Source: Paludisphaera mucosa
GTDB taxonomy: Bacteria; Planctomycetota; Planctomycetia; Isosphaerales; Isosphaeraceae
DNA length: 64,000 nucleotides
Reading direction: 5' to 3'
Assembly (NCBI RefSeq): GCF_029589435.1
Contig: NZ_JARRAG010000002.1
Location: 5,146,001-5,210,000 of the forward strand
Position numbers and translations under genes: made by a program. Each line of letters begins with the position of its first letter. Position 1 is the first letter of the stretch. The notes beneath the pieces are model-generated. The model was not told where the DNA came from, ran no database searches, and saw only the letters and a list, made by a program, of their open reading frames with translations. Shown piece by piece: positions 17,348 to 26,152 of the stretch.

Positions 17348-18321
17348 CGGCCCCTCGATGGCTTCGCGGCCAGTTCGCTGCGGGCCTGCATCAACGCGGC
17401 CAGCATGAGCCGCGCGACGTCGTCGCGTCGCTCGGCGTACTTGGCCGCCTCGTACGCCCCGTCGTCGTAGATCTTCGGGTCCAGGTAGGGCGTCGAGAGC
17501 CTCAGGGCCGCGCCTTTGACGAACGGGCAGCCGGCGTCGGCCTCGCTGCACACCATCAGCGCGGCGAAGCCGCCCTGCGGGTTGCCCGCGACGTCGTAGC
17601 GCTTCGAGAATTCCTCGGCCTCGAAGCCCTCGCCCCACGAGACGCGGTAGATGGGATTCTCCGTCTTCGGCTCGCCCCGCTCGGCCTCGGCGCCCGTGGG
17701 CTCGACCGAGAAGCCGACCGCCCGCAAGGCCGCGACGGTCCGCGGGTTGAACGCCGTGGGGGCCGTGCCGCCGCTGTGGAAGCGGACCTCGGGCAGCCCG
17801 TAGTAGGCGGCCGCCAGGTTGCCCATGGACGACCCCAGGATGCTCCGCCGGGAATTCCCGGTGCAGATCACCGTGACGTGGAGCGGCTTGCCGGGCTCGT
17901 AGTTCGCCGCGATCCAGCGGGCGAGCCGCTCGCCGGCCTCGCGGTGCGGCTCCGCCATCATGTCGAGGGTGGTGCTGAGGTAGTCGGCGTGCTCCCTGAG
18001 CTTCGCCGCGAGCCTCGTCCGGCTCTCGGGCGTCGCCGCGTCCACGGCCCGCGCGATCTCGGCCGGATCGAGCTTCGCGTCGGCCCCCGCGAGCTGGTCG
18101 AACGTTTCACGGTCCATGAAGTTTCCAAGCTCCGAGAGGGTGATGATTCCGTCCTTGGCGAGTGCCTTCGAGAGGGCCGCCTTCACGCGCTGATCGTTCG
18201 CGGGGCTCGTCCCCTCGGGGGAGCCGTGACGCTGCACGAGCCAGAGCGATCGCACGAGCGAGCCGACGTCGGGGGCGTCCGGCTGGGCCGAGAGGACGAG
18301 CAAGGCGAGGATGAGGTGCAT
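17344..18321 (-). CDS. arsC: Arsenate reductase (thioredoxin-type, LMW phosphatase fold) with a 145-residue N-terminal extension
   Basis: 325 residues. The C-terminal half is a low-molecular-weight phosphatase fold. C153 starts the P-loop C-T-G-N-S-R-R (CX5R). C258 and C265 lie in C-S-E-A-D-x-x-C-P, the motif of the two shuttle cysteines of thioredoxin-coupled arsenate reductases such as S. aureus ArsC. The three catalytic cysteines are therefore all present. The extra N-terminal part is odd. Residues 1-13 ([13 protein letters not shown]) resemble a signal peptide with little positive charge, and about 45-130 is a helical region containing [14 protein letters not shown]. The enzyme may be exported or tethered, or the extension may be a separate helical domain. 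It starts 25 bases after arsM and overlaps acr3 by four bases. Confidence 0.87.
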   Translation of the reverse strand: MHLILALLVLSAQPDAPDVGSLVRSLWLVQRHGSPEGTSPANDQRVKAALSKALAKDGIITLSELGNFMDRETFDQLAGADAKLDPAEIARAVDAATPESRTRLAAKLREHADYLSTTLDMMAEPHREAGERLARWIAANYEPGKPLHVTVICTGNSRRSILGSSMGNLAAAYYGLPEVRFHSGGTAPTAFNPRTVAALRAVGFSVEPTGAEAERGEPKTENPIYRVSWGEGFEAEEFSKRYDVAGNPQGGFAALMVCSEADAGCPFVKGAALRLSTPYLDPKIYDDGAYEAAKYAERRDDVARLMLAALMQARSELAAKPSRGR

Positions 18322-18346
18322 GGTCGGAGAGATTCCTTGGGAGTCT

Positions 18347-19219
18347 TCAAGGCTTGACGGCATAGACCTTCACGCTCGCCGCGAACGCGTTGAGGTCGTA
18401 CTTCCCCACCAACTCGACGAAGCCGCCGTGGACGTCGTTGCCGGCGGCCGCAGGCGTACAGCACGAGGCTTCGACCACGTCGAGCCCCGTCGTCGGGGTC
18501 GGCGGGGCGCAGCAGCCCGCCTGGCCTTCGACCTGGGCGTAGGCGTTGAGGTCCTTGCCGGCGTCGATCACCGCGACGTCGCGGAAGCCGGCCGCCCGCA
18601 GGCCGGCGACGTACTCCTCGATCGACACGGCCCCGGCGATGCAGCCGACGTACGCCATCACGTCGTCGGCGATCTCGGGCGGCAGCGGCCGCTTGAGCGC
18701 GATGTCCGAGACCGCGACCCGGCCGCCGGGCTTCAGCACGCGGAAGATCTCGCGGAAGACGGCCGGCTTGTCGGTCGCCAGGTTGATGACGCAGTTGGAG
18801 ATCACGCAGTCGACCGAGGCGTCCGGCAGCGGCAGCGCGTCGATCGTCGCCTGGTGGAACTCGACGTTCGCCAGGCCCATCCGCGCGGCCCCGGCGCGGG
18901 CCCGCTCCAGCATCTCGGGCGTCATGTCGATCCCGATCGCCCGGCCCGTCGGCCCGACCTTCTTGGCGGCGAGGAAGACGTCGAGCCCGCCGCCGGAGCC
19001 CAGGTCGACGACGACCTCGCCCGGCCGCAGGTTGGCCGTGGCCGTCGGGTTGCCGCACGACAGGCCCATGTTCGCCTCGGCCGGGATCGACGCCAGCTCC
19101 TCGGCCGTGTAGCCGAAGGCCTCGGCCACGCCCCGGACCCCGTCGTGGTCGCTCGACAGCCCGCCCGCGCCGATCGCCCCGTACTTCTCCCGCACCACCG
19201 CCTCGATCGACTTGCTCAT
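18347..19219 (-). CDS. arsM: Arsenite S-adenosylmethionine methyltransferase
   Basis: 290 residues. The SAM site is [17 protein letters not shown], followed by [13 protein letters not shown]. The arsenite-binding cysteines of the family are visible: C55 in MGLSCGNP, the Cys of VISNCVINL and that of YVGCIAGA. The C-terminal part has two Cys-Cys pairs (GCCAP and SCCTP), as in many bacterial ArsM proteins. It methylates trivalent arsenic with SAM to mono-, di- and trimethyl forms. The ATG at 19219 overlaps the arsR stop codon in ATGA, so the two are coupled. Coexistence with ACR3 gives two parallel exits for arsenite. Confidence 0.96.
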   Translation of the reverse strand: MSKSIEAVVREKYGAIGAGGLSSDHDGVRGVAEAFGYTAEELASIPAEANMGLSCGNPTATANLRPGEVVVDLGSGGGLDVFLAAKKVGPTGRAIGIDMTPEMLERARAGAARMGLANVEFHQATIDALPLPDASVDCVISNCVINLATDKPAVFREIFRVLKPGGRVAVSDIALKRPLPPEIADDVMAYVGCIAGAVSIEEYVAGLRAAGFRDVAVIDAGKDLNAYAQVEGQAGCCAPPTPTTGLDVVEASCCTPAAAGNDVHGGFVELVGKYDLNAFAASVKVYAVKP

Positions 19220-19578
19220 CGCTCGTCCTCCATCAGGCACAGGGCCCGATCCAGCAGGGGCGCGACGCATCCGTTCGCCACGCGGTAGAACACGTTGTTG
19301 CCGTCCCGCCGCGACGCCACGACCCCCGTGTCGGAGAGCCGCTGCAGCTGGTTCGAGACCGCCTGCGGCTTCATCGCCAGCGTCCGGGCCAGGTCCGTCA
19401 CCGTCGACTCGCCGCTGCGCACCAGGTGGTGCAGCATCCGGATGCGCGTGTCGTTCGACAGCATCTTGAACAGCGCCATCACCTTCACGGCCTCGACGAA
19501 CGACAGCAGCGGCCGTTCCTCCAGCGCCGGCCGGGTCGAGCACGCGTCGTTCAGGACCTCGATCGATCGCTTCGCCAT
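19216..19578 (-). CDS. arsR: ArsR/SmtB-family arsenic-responsive repressor with a non-classical cysteine set
   Basis: 120 residues from the ATG at 19578, supported by GGAGG seven bases upstream; an ATG at 19599 falls inside the promoter -10 region. The winged helix is clear: [18 protein letters not shown], recognition helix [17 protein letters not shown] and wing [14 protein letters not shown]. The classical As(III) site ELCVCDL on helix 3 is replaced by ESTVTDL (57-63), with no Cys. The only cysteines are C13, C104 and C114, so the inducer must be sensed by another arrangement, perhaps across the dimer or at the C terminus. It represses its own operon through the operator overlapping the promoter. 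Confidence 0.93.
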   Translation of the reverse strand: MAKRSIEVLNDACSTRPALEERPLLSFVEAVKVMALFKMLSNDTRIRMLHHLVRSGESTVTDLARTLAMKPQAVSNQLQRLSDTGVVASRRDGNNVFYRVANGCVAPLLDRALCLMEDER

Positions 19579-19597
19579 CGCTTCACCTCCGCGATTC

Positions 19598-19628
19598 ATT
19601 ATTACACAAGATCGTGTATCCGTGTCAA
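19598..19628 (-). promoter_or_regulatory. ars operon promoter with embedded ArsR operator
   Basis: On the minus strand, a perfect -35 TTGACA (19623-19628) and an AT-rich -10 (AATAAT at 19598-19603 or TAATAA at 19599-19604) are 18-19 bases apart. The spacer holds an inverted repeat TACAC-AAGATC-GTGTA (19603-19618), typical of ArsR/SmtB operators. Repressor binding would block RNA polymerase directly. This is the closest match to a consensus sigma-70-type promoter that I noticed in the window. Confidence 0.75.
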
Positions 19629-19719
19629 GTCGCGACCGTCGCGATCTCGTGCCGACGGGCGGGGGGCGTTACAATCGGCGGATCGTCCGTCCGCCCCGCC
19701 TGGAAAGGAGCGTAGTCCG

Positions 19720-21183
19720 GTGTCGATCGCCGCCTTGCTGGCCTGTTGCGCCCTCTCCGCGTCTCCCCCGCAGGCCGCCGCGGCCCGGCCGGCCCCGCCG
19801 CCCATCCCCCGCGAGTTCCGCGCGGCGTGGGTGGCGACGGTGGCCAACATCGACTGGCCGAGCAAGCCGGGCCTGCCGTCGGGCGTGCAGCAGGAGGAGG
19901 CCCGGGCGATCCTCGACCGCCTGGCGGCGTCGCACTTCAACGCGGTGATCTTCCAGGTCCGCCCCGCGGCCGACGCGCTCTACGACTCGAAGCTCGAGCC
20001 CTGGTCGTACTACCTGAGCGGCGTGCAGGGACAGGCCCCCGAGCCCTACTACGACCCCCTGACGTTCTGGGTCGACGAGGCCCACGCCCGCGGGCTCCAG
20101 CTCCACGCCTGGTTCAACCCCTTCCGCGCGAAGCAGGCGAACGCGAAGTACGAGGCCGCCGCGTCGCACGTCTCGAAGGCCCATCCCGAGCGGGTGCGGG
20201 CGTACGGCGACCTCTTGTGGATGGACCCCGGCGAGCCCTCGGCGCGGGCGCAGACGCTCGAAGTGGTGCTGGACGTCGTCCGTCGCTACGACGTCGACGG
20301 CATCCACCTCGACGACTACTTCTACCCCTATCCCGTCGCCGACCCGGCGACCAAGGCCGAGATCGACTTCCCCGACGACGCGAGCTGGGGCCGCGAGCAT
20401 CCCGGCGGCGACCCCGCCGCCCGCGCCGACTGGCGACGCGACAACATGAGCCGGCTGATCCGCGGCCTCTACGAGGAGATCAAGCGGGCCAAGCCCCACG
20501 TCCTCTTCGGGATCAGCCCGTTCGGCATCCCCCGCCCGGGCAAGCCGGCCGGCGTCGTCGGCTTCGACCAGTACGCCAAGCTCTACGCCGACACCGAGAC
20601 CTGGCTGGCCTCGGGCTGGGTCGACTACTGGACGCCCCAGCTCTACTGGAAGATCGACGCCCCCGGCCAGCCCTTCCGGCCGTTACTGGACTACTGGATC
20701 GCGATCAACGCCAAGGGCCGCCACGTCTGGCCCGGCCTGAGCGTCAGCCGGGTCGGCCGCCAGCCGGGTCAGGGCTACGAGCCCGAAGAGATCCTCAACC
20801 AGATCAAGATCATCCGCGAGGCACCCGGCGACGACGGCGTCGTCCTGTTCAGCATGAAACCCGTGCTCCAGGACCGCCGGGGGATCGCCGCGACGCTCGC
20901 CGAGGGCCTCTTCCGCGAGCCAGCCCTGGTCCCCGCGTCCCCCTGGCTCGGCGACAGGGCCCCCGCCGCCCCCGGCCTCCCGATCCGTCCGACCCCCGGC
21001 GAGCCGACCGCCTGGTGGGCCGTGCAATCCCGCAAAGGCGACGCCTGGACGACCCGGATCCAGACCTCCTCCCGACCTTTGGACGCCCCGAACGACGCCG
21101 ACGAGATCGTCGTCACCCCCGTGAGCCGCACCGGCGTCGCCGGCCCGAACGTCACGCTGGAACCCGCCAGGGCGGGACGCTGA
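19720..21183 (+). CDS. Secreted GH10-like glycosidase (YngK/DUF187 family)
   Basis: 487 residues from the GTG at 19720, with GGAAAGGAG nine bases upstream; the signal peptide starts directly there (MSIAALLACCALSASPPQAAAA). The family core begins EFRAAWVATVANIDWPS and runs through FNAVIFQVRPAADALY, LHAWFNPFRA, the YDVDGIHLDDYFYPYP barrel strand with its acidic pair, and VDYWTPQLYWKI. These are hallmarks of the glycosyl hydrolase-like 10 family, which acts on cell-wall or polysaccharide material. The usual length is 400-520. It is divergent from arsR; a TACAAT box at 19670-19675 may be its -10. The convergent gene downstream ends 25 bases away. Confidence 0.9.
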   Translation: MSIAALLACCALSASPPQAAAARPAPPPIPREFRAAWVATVANIDWPSKPGLPSGVQQEEARAILDRLAASHFNAVIFQVRPAADALYDSKLEPWSYYLSGVQGQAPEPYYDPLTFWVDEAHARGLQLHAWFNPFRAKQANAKYEAAASHVSKAHPERVRAYGDLLWMDPGEPSARAQTLEVVLDVVRRYDVDGIHLDDYFYPYPVADPATKAEIDFPDDASWGREHPGGDPAARADWRRDNMSRLIRGLYEEIKRAKPHVLFGISPFGIPRPGKPAGVVGFDQYAKLYADTETWLASGWVDYWTPQLYWKIDAPGQPFRPLLDYWIAINAKGRHVWPGLSVSRVGRQPGQGYEPEEILNQIKIIREAPGDDGVVLFSMKPVLQDRRGIAATLAEGLFREPALVPASPWLGDRAPAAPGLPIRPTPGEPTAWWAVQSRKGDAWTTRIQTSSRPLDAPNDADEIVVTPVSRTGVAGPNVTLEPARAGR

Positions 21184-21207
21184 CGACCTCGAGGATCGGG
21201 CTTCGGA

Positions 21208-21717
21208 CTATTCCGCCGGCTCTTCGGCCTCGGTTCGGCTCTCGATGTAGGTGCGGAGGAAGTTGAGGAAGGTGGGGAGGCCGTCGGCTTCCCAGGCCTG
21301 TTCGATGGCTTCCTTGAGGTGCTGGTTCTCCGCCTGCAGGTGCTTGAAGGCGTCGACGTCGGCGGCGGCGAGGTCGAGGCCGGCGACCTGGTCGTGGGTG
21401 TTGACCGAGAGCATGAGGCCCTCGGCGTTGTTCCAGGGCTGGAACTGCAGCTTCATGTGAGGGTAGCGGAGGTTCCCCAGCCGCAGCGCGAAGATCGGCG
21501 ACTGCGCCCCGGGGGTCTTGCCCGCGCGTTCGAAGGGCGGTTTGGCGAGCAACTCGTGGGGGGCGAGGCCCTCGGCCCAGGTGGTGCGCCGGCGGACGCT
21601 TTCGGGGTAGTCTCCCGAGGGGTAGGCGACCTTCAAATAGACCTCGACGGCGCGCCGCAGGACGTCGAGCCGCATGGCGTCGACGTCGGCGGGGCCGGAG
21701 TCGGGGTTCGCCTCCAT
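21208..21717 (-). CDS. Conserved hypothetical protein, about 170 residues
   Basis: 169 residues, no signal peptide, no membrane helix. Central strands IFALRLGNLRYPHMKLQFQPW and EGLMLSVNTHDQ are followed by an acidic coiled helix (about 120-160). I do not recognise a named family, though the well-formed alternation and a start preceded by GAGGA argue for a real gene. It lies on the same strand as, and 117 bases downstream of, the aldose epimerase gene. No function can be assigned. Confidence 0.72.
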   Translation of the reverse strand: MEANPDSGPADVDAMRLDVLRRAVEVYLKVAYPSGDYPESVRRRTTWAEGLAPHELLAKPPFERAGKTPGAQSPIFALRLGNLRYPHMKLQFQPWNNAEGLMLSVNTHDQVAGLDLAAADVDAFKHLQAENQHLKEAIEQAWEADGLPTFLNFLRTYIESRTEAEEPAE

Positions 21718-21834
21718 GTGCAGATCCTCATGGGTCGGGGGCGGTCGGTGGTTGGTGCGCTGGCCGGGTCGTCCCAGGATAACCGGCGGCCCGGCCCCCG
21801 GCCAAGTCGATCTGCCCTCCGCGTCGGCGACGGC

Positions 21835-22827
21835 TCAGCCGACGGTGCGCATGGTCAGCGTGAGCACCTGCTCCTCGCCGTGGCCGAGCACGCGCAGGCC
21901 GGCGTCGAAACCCCGGGGCTGGAGGTTGATCGCGTCGGTCGCCTGGGTGTAGGGCTCGATCGCGATCACGTCGTGCTTGCCCGGCGGCGTGTAGACCACC
22001 AGCTCGCGGAAGGCGTCGTCGAAGCCGAGCTGGAACTCGCCGTTCTTCTCCAGGTCCAGCAGCCGGCAGGTCCCCGCGCCGTCGACGTGCTCGAGGGCCG
22101 TCAAAACGTCGTCGAGCATCAGCCCCTCGATCGCCTTCCCCTTGCGGAAGTCGAGGCGGTCGGAGATCTCGGAGACCGCGCCCGTCGGCAGGAAGTCTTT
22201 CAAGGGCCAGTACTTCGAGGCCGGGAGGATGATCTTGGTCTTCGCCAGGTCGCCGCCGGGCGCGAACGGCAGCCGGAAATAGGGGTGGATGCCGAAGCCG
22301 TAGGGCAGGTCGACGGCCGTCGGGTTGGAGACGGTCGACGTCATCGTCAGCGTGCGGCCCGCCAGCGTGTAACGCACGTAGAGGACGGCGTCGGTCGGCC
22401 AGTGGTCGATGTGCCCGGGCGCGTGGACCGAGAGCTGGAACCGGCCTTCCACCACCGCGCCGTTGGGCGTCGCCTTGTGCTCGACGACGTCCCAGGGGAC
22501 GTCGATCGCGAAGCCGTGGATGGCGTTGCCCCCGTTGTTCGTGGGGATGACGTACCGCTTGTCCTCGAACTGGAAGGCGCCCCCGCGGATCCGGTTCGGG
22601 AACGGGAAGAGGATCGGCGTGCCGTTCCCCCCGGCGCGGCTGGGGGCCTCGGCGAAGGTCGGATCCGACACGATCACCGGCCGGACCTCGCCCGCGACCG
22701 GCAGCCGGAGGTCGAACAGGTTGAAGCCGTACGAGGGCAAGACCGAGGCCGAGGCCCCGGATACGTCGTCCCGCATGGTGTAGACGTCCCGACCGTCCCG
22801 CTTTTCCACATCGACGCGAAACCCCAC
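21835..22827 (-). CDS. Aldose 1-epimerase family protein
   Basis: 330 residues from a GTG at 22827 with GAGGAGGG just upstream. The galactose-mutarotase-like beta-sandwich is recognised from TPILFPFPNRIRGGAF (substrate-binding Arg), the catalytic His of NAIHGFA, the second His in YGFGIHPYFRL and the Glu of DVIAIEPYTQATDAIN near the C terminus. It interconverts alpha and beta anomers of aldohexoses or their phosphates in the cytoplasm. It has no visible sugar-metabolism neighbours except the glycosidase gene 650 bases away. Confidence 0.92.
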   Translation of the reverse strand: MGFRVDVEKRDGRDVYTMRDDVSGASASVLPSYGFNLFDLRLPVAGEVRPVIVSDPTFAEAPSRAGGNGTPILFPFPNRIRGGAFQFEDKRYVIPTNNGGNAIHGFAIDVPWDVVEHKATPNGAVVEGRFQLSVHAPGHIDHWPTDAVLYVRYTLAGRTLTMTSTVSNPTAVDLPYGFGIHPYFRLPFAPGGDLAKTKIILPASKYWPLKDFLPTGAVSEISDRLDFRKGKAIEGLMLDDVLTALEHVDGAGTCRLLDLEKNGEFQLGFDDAFRELVVYTPPGKHDVIAIEPYTQATDAINLQPRGFDAGLRVLGHGEEQVLTLTMRTVG

Positions 22828-23115
22828 GCGACCCTCCTCGGTCTTCGACCGTCGTCGTCTGCGAATCGGCCGTCGAATTCAAAATTCGCCGCCGGCGTTG
22901 AAAAAGTTGCCCAGGCCGCCTCGCGAGTGGGAAGCCTTTCGCACATCCGTCGGCCACGACCTTCCCGCGATCCTGACGCGCCCGGCGTCGCCCGCCAAGC
23001 GAAATATTCCCCGCCCCCGGCGCGGTTCGCGATCGGGCCCGAGTACGTCGAAGCCTGGGGATATTTAGCTCAAGAAAGCCAGGTAGCCCTCTCGGCCGTC
23101 GTCTCGGGATGACGC

Positions 23116-23137
23116 AAAGTCGCCGCCAAGCGACTTT
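23116..23137. terminator. Perfect 8-bp hairpin in low-GC island
   Basis: AAAGTCGC (23116-23123), loop CGCCAA, GCGACTTT (23130-23137). The TTT/AAA ends give a weak bidirectional terminator. No intact gene leads into it on the plus strand. Confidence 0.4.
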
Positions 23138-23542
23138 CTCGACGAGTATTCTAGAAGACGCCAGAGAAGAGAATTGCTCTGAGCCTCCTGCGATGTTACA
23201 CATATTGGATAGCAAGGTCGCAATCCGATGGGACGGAGTTCCGTTGCGGAGGCGGTCGCGCCGATAGGCGAGGTGGGCTGGCACTCCGACGCAAATCGGG
23301 GAAAAATCAGAAAATACACCTCATTGAACGTCCTTGGCGCCATGCTTGCGGGTTTCGCCGACGTATTCCTTCGTCCAAGCAAATCAAGTACAGGAATAGG
23401 TCCGGATTTCTCCGGACGCCGCCGGTCAGCGTGAGTCCGAATCAGCGCGGCGTGGTGATATACGCATCACGCGAGGTCGCGAGCGACGGGAGGCGGCCGA
23501 TGTCCGCACGGGAGAATCTTCGAAGATCACCCCAAGTCTCTG

Positions 23543-23570
23543 TTGACCAGCGACGCGAGGCTGCTATGAT
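23543..23570 (+). promoter_or_regulatory. Sigma-70-type promoter of small gene
   Basis: TTGACC, 16 bases, TATGAT, ending 88 bases before the ATG at 23659. The upstream in-frame ATG at 23566 would lie within the -10, which supports the later start. Confidence 0.6.
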
Positions 23571-23658
23571 GGATGTAGTCAAGCGAGGGCGGAAACGCAT
23601 CGAGCGTCCCGCCGCCGGCGAGGGATCGGTCGGGCCGACCCGGGATGAGGAGCTTCGA

Positions 23659-23934
23659 ATGGAATCCGACTTCGAAGTCAGTGGCGCGATCATCGACTCC
23701 TGGGTGGAGCCCTGCGGCGTCGACGACGATTCGACGCGCGTGGTCCTCCAGGTGGCCCCCAAGGGCCGTCCCCGCGAGCTGGTGTTCGTCGAGGCCCAGT
23801 CTTCCCTCGTCCCCGACGACGGCTGGCTCGAAGACCTGAGCGAGAACTCCTGCCACGGCAGCCCGGTCCGGGCCTTCGGCCGTCGCATGCTCAACGGCTT
23901 CATCTCGGCCACGCAGCTCCAGCTCGTCCGCTGA
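23659..23934 (+). CDS. Small acidic protein of unknown function
   Basis: 91 residues from the ATG at 23659, with GAGGAG eight bases upstream and a promoter at the right distance. It reads as strands: FEVSGAIIDSWVEP, then STRVVLQVAPKGRPRELVFVEAQ, then an acidic helix and LNGFISATQLQLVR. It has no signal peptide. I recognise no family. Two Cys (CGVDDD and SCHGS) are not spaced as a metal site. It is a single-gene unit. Confidence 0.65.
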   Translation: MESDFEVSGAIIDSWVEPCGVDDDSTRVVLQVAPKGRPRELVFVEAQSSLVPDDGWLEDLSENSCHGSPVRAFGRRMLNGFISATQLQLVR

Positions 23935-24267
23935 GAACGGCCTCTCTCCATCTCGACTCGCACCGTGCGCGTCCGATCTCGATCGGCCCGCGGAATCCCC
24001 CCATCTCGCTCGACGACCTTGCGACGTCGACCTCGTCGGATCATCCGCGAATTCGGCTGTCCCGCCCGTAGCTTTCGCGCTCCTTCTCCCGACGTACGAA
24101 GGCTGAGTCGTCACGGGCTGGAGCCCTGATCGATCCCGCCGTTTGGCCTCGATGCACCTCGCGCGCGCCGGATCCTAGGCGGGGCGGATGCCGAGAGGAG
24201 TCGGTTTCGCTATACTGGTCCGGCCGTCGAGGGGGGCGACTTCGAGGTTACGGACGGGGGACCAGCG
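23935..24267. other. Intergenic region with isolated TATACT box
   Basis: 333 bases upstream of the PBP4-type gene. The only signal is TATACT at 24211-24216, 52 bases before the start codon, without a recognisable -35. Confidence 0.4.
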
Positions 24268-26022
24268 ATGCAGCAGGCCGGGATCACTCCGCAGGGGCGG
24301 GTTTCGCGGGCGGGTTCGGGGCGGTTCGGGGCCCTCGTCGCGCTGGGGGTTGCGACGGTCGGGCTGATCGCCGCCCCGTCGCGGGCGCAGGAGGCTCCCA
24401 AGCCGCTGCGGGAGCCGGCCCCCAAGCCGCCGGCCGCGTCGGGCCCGCCCGCGCCGGGGCCCGCGGCCGCGGCGACCACGCTGCACGACCGGGTCAAGGC
24501 GGTGCTGGAGACGCCCGGCTACCGGAACGCCCACTGGGGGATCCTGGTCGTCGACGCCAAGACGGGCGAGACGGTCTACGACAAGAACCCGGACGAGCTG
24601 TTCGGGACGGCGTCGGTGGCGAAGCTCTTCTCCACGGCGGCGGCGATGGTCGAGCTGGGGGCCGACTACCGGTTCCAGACGCCCGTGGTGCGGCGGGGGA
24701 ACGTCGACGACCAGGGGACGCTGGGCGGCGACCTGATCCTGATCGCCCAGGGCGACCCCGCGATGGGCGGGCGGACGGGCCCCGACGGCAAGCTCCTGTT
24801 CGCGGACGAGGACCACATCTACACGTCGGGGGGCAAGGCGGCCGAGGTCCTGGTGAAGTGCGACCCGCTGGCCGGCCTGGAGCACCTGGCGCGCGAGATC
24901 CAGGCGGCCGGGATCAAGAAGATCGCCGGCGAGGTGATCGTCGACGCCCGCCTGTTCGAGCGGGCGCCCAGCTCGGGGAGCGGGCCCGAGAAGATCTCGC
25001 CGATCATGATCAACGACAACCTGATCGACGTCGTGGCGACGCCCGGCAAGGCGGCCGGCGACCCGGCGACGGTGGCGATCTCGCCGGCGACCCAGTACGT
25101 CGCGGTCGACGCCCAGGTCGAGACCGCGGCCGACGGCGAGCCCCGCATCCGCGCCTCGTTCGTCGGCCCGCGCCGGCTGCAGGTCCGGGGCCGGGTCCCG
25201 GTCGGGCCCGAGCCGCTCGTCGACACGGTCGAGATCGAGGACCCGGCCTCGTTCGCCCGCACGCTCTTGATCGAGGCGCTGCGGCGGCACGGGGTGGAGG
25301 TCTCGGCGTCGCCGCTGGCCGAGAACCCCGAGGCCGACCTGCCGCCCCCGGCGACGCTGGCGAGCCTCCCCAAGGTGGCCGAGTACACCTCGCCGCCGTT
25401 CCGGGAGTTCGCCCGGGTCATCCTGAAGGTGAGCCACAACCTCCACGCCAGCACCCTGCCGCTGCTGCTGGCCGTCCGCAAAGGAGACCGCACGCTGGCC
25501 GCCGGCCTGAAGCGCGAGGGCGAGATCCTCAAGGGCCTGGGGCTGGATCCGCTCGCCGTCTCGTTCGGCGGCGGGGCGGGGGGGATGTGGGCCGACATGG
25601 TCACGCCCCGCGCCGCCACGACCCTCTTGCGGGCCATGGCCGCCCGCCCGGACTTCGCCGCCTACGACGCCGCGCTGCCGATCCTGGGCCGCGACGGCAC
25701 GCTCGCCAAGGCCGTCCCCGAGGACAGCCCGGCGCGGGGGCACGCCCGCGCCAAGACCGGGACGATGTTCGTCAACGACGCCCTGATCGGCAAGCGGCTG
25801 CTCACCAGCAAGGCGCTCGCGGGCTACATGGAGACGGCCTCGGGCCGGCCGCTCGTCATCGCCTTCTTCCTCAACAACGTGATCCTCGACTCGAAGGACG
25901 GCAAGGTCCCGACCACCTCCGACGTCGGCAAGGTGCTGGGCAAGCTCTGCGAGGCGTTCTACCTCGGCGACGGGCCCGCACCCGGGCCGGCCCCGGCCGA
26001 TCGCCCCGTCGGCGGCAAATGA
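24268..26022 (+). CDS. dacB: D-alanyl-D-alanine carboxypeptidase/endopeptidase (PBP4, peptidase S13)
   Basis: 584 residues. The signal peptide covers about 1-40 (FGALVALGVATVGLIAAPSRA) and is followed by a Pro-rich linker. The transpeptidase motifs are S-V-A-K within LFGTASVAKLFST, S-H-N in KVSHNLHAS, and K-T-G-T in ARAKTGTMF. A large inserted domain between SxxK and SxN is typical of class C low-mass PBPs (S13). It trims or cleaves peptidoglycan peptide cross-links in the periplasm, consistent with the view that planctomycetes do make peptidoglycan. Members are usually 470-550 residues; the Pro-rich linker and a C-terminal Pro tail explain the extra length. Confidence 0.93.
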   Translation: MQQAGITPQGRVSRAGSGRFGALVALGVATVGLIAAPSRAQEAPKPLREPAPKPPAASGPPAPGPAAAATTLHDRVKAVLETPGYRNAHWGILVVDAKTGETVYDKNPDELFGTASVAKLFSTAAAMVELGADYRFQTPVVRRGNVDDQGTLGGDLILIAQGDPAMGGRTGPDGKLLFADEDHIYTSGGKAAEVLVKCDPLAGLEHLAREIQAAGIKKIAGEVIVDARLFERAPSSGSGPEKISPIMINDNLIDVVATPGKAAGDPATVAISPATQYVAVDAQVETAADGEPRIRASFVGPRRLQVRGRVPVGPEPLVDTVEIEDPASFARTLLIEALRRHGVEVSASPLAENPEADLPPPATLASLPKVAEYTSPPFREFARVILKVSHNLHASTLPLLLAVRKGDRTLAAGLKREGEILKGLGLDPLAVSFGGGAGGMWADMVTPRAATTLLRAMAARPDFAAYDAALPILGRDGTLAKAVPEDSPARGHARAKTGTMFVNDALIGKRLLTSKALAGYMETASGRPLVIAFFLNNVILDSKDGKVPTTSDVGKVLGKLCEAFYLGDGPAPGPAPADRPVGGK

Positions 26023-26152
26023 GCCCGCGGAAAGCCTCCCGTTCGGCCCGCGATTCGCTCCCGAAACTCCCGGGAACCCGACCGCCGCCCCATCGCCCGG
26101 GGCGGCGCGCCGGGCTTGTACGCATTCCGCGGCGAACGAAACGGGAGACACC

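Larger units (their letters stand above)
22828..23658. other. 831-base intergenic island with lower GC
   Basis: From about 23130 to 23440 the base composition is clearly less GC-rich than the rest of the window. Open frames here lack ribosome-binding sites and plausible protein composition. A perfect 8-bp hairpin (23116-23137) and a promoter (23543-23570) are the only signals. This could be the remnant of a lost gene or inserted element. Confidence 0.5.

Noticed and set aside
23055-23130. tRNA-like start (GGGGATATTTAGCTC)
   Set aside because: No acceptor or anticodon stem pairs, and no T-loop consensus follows.
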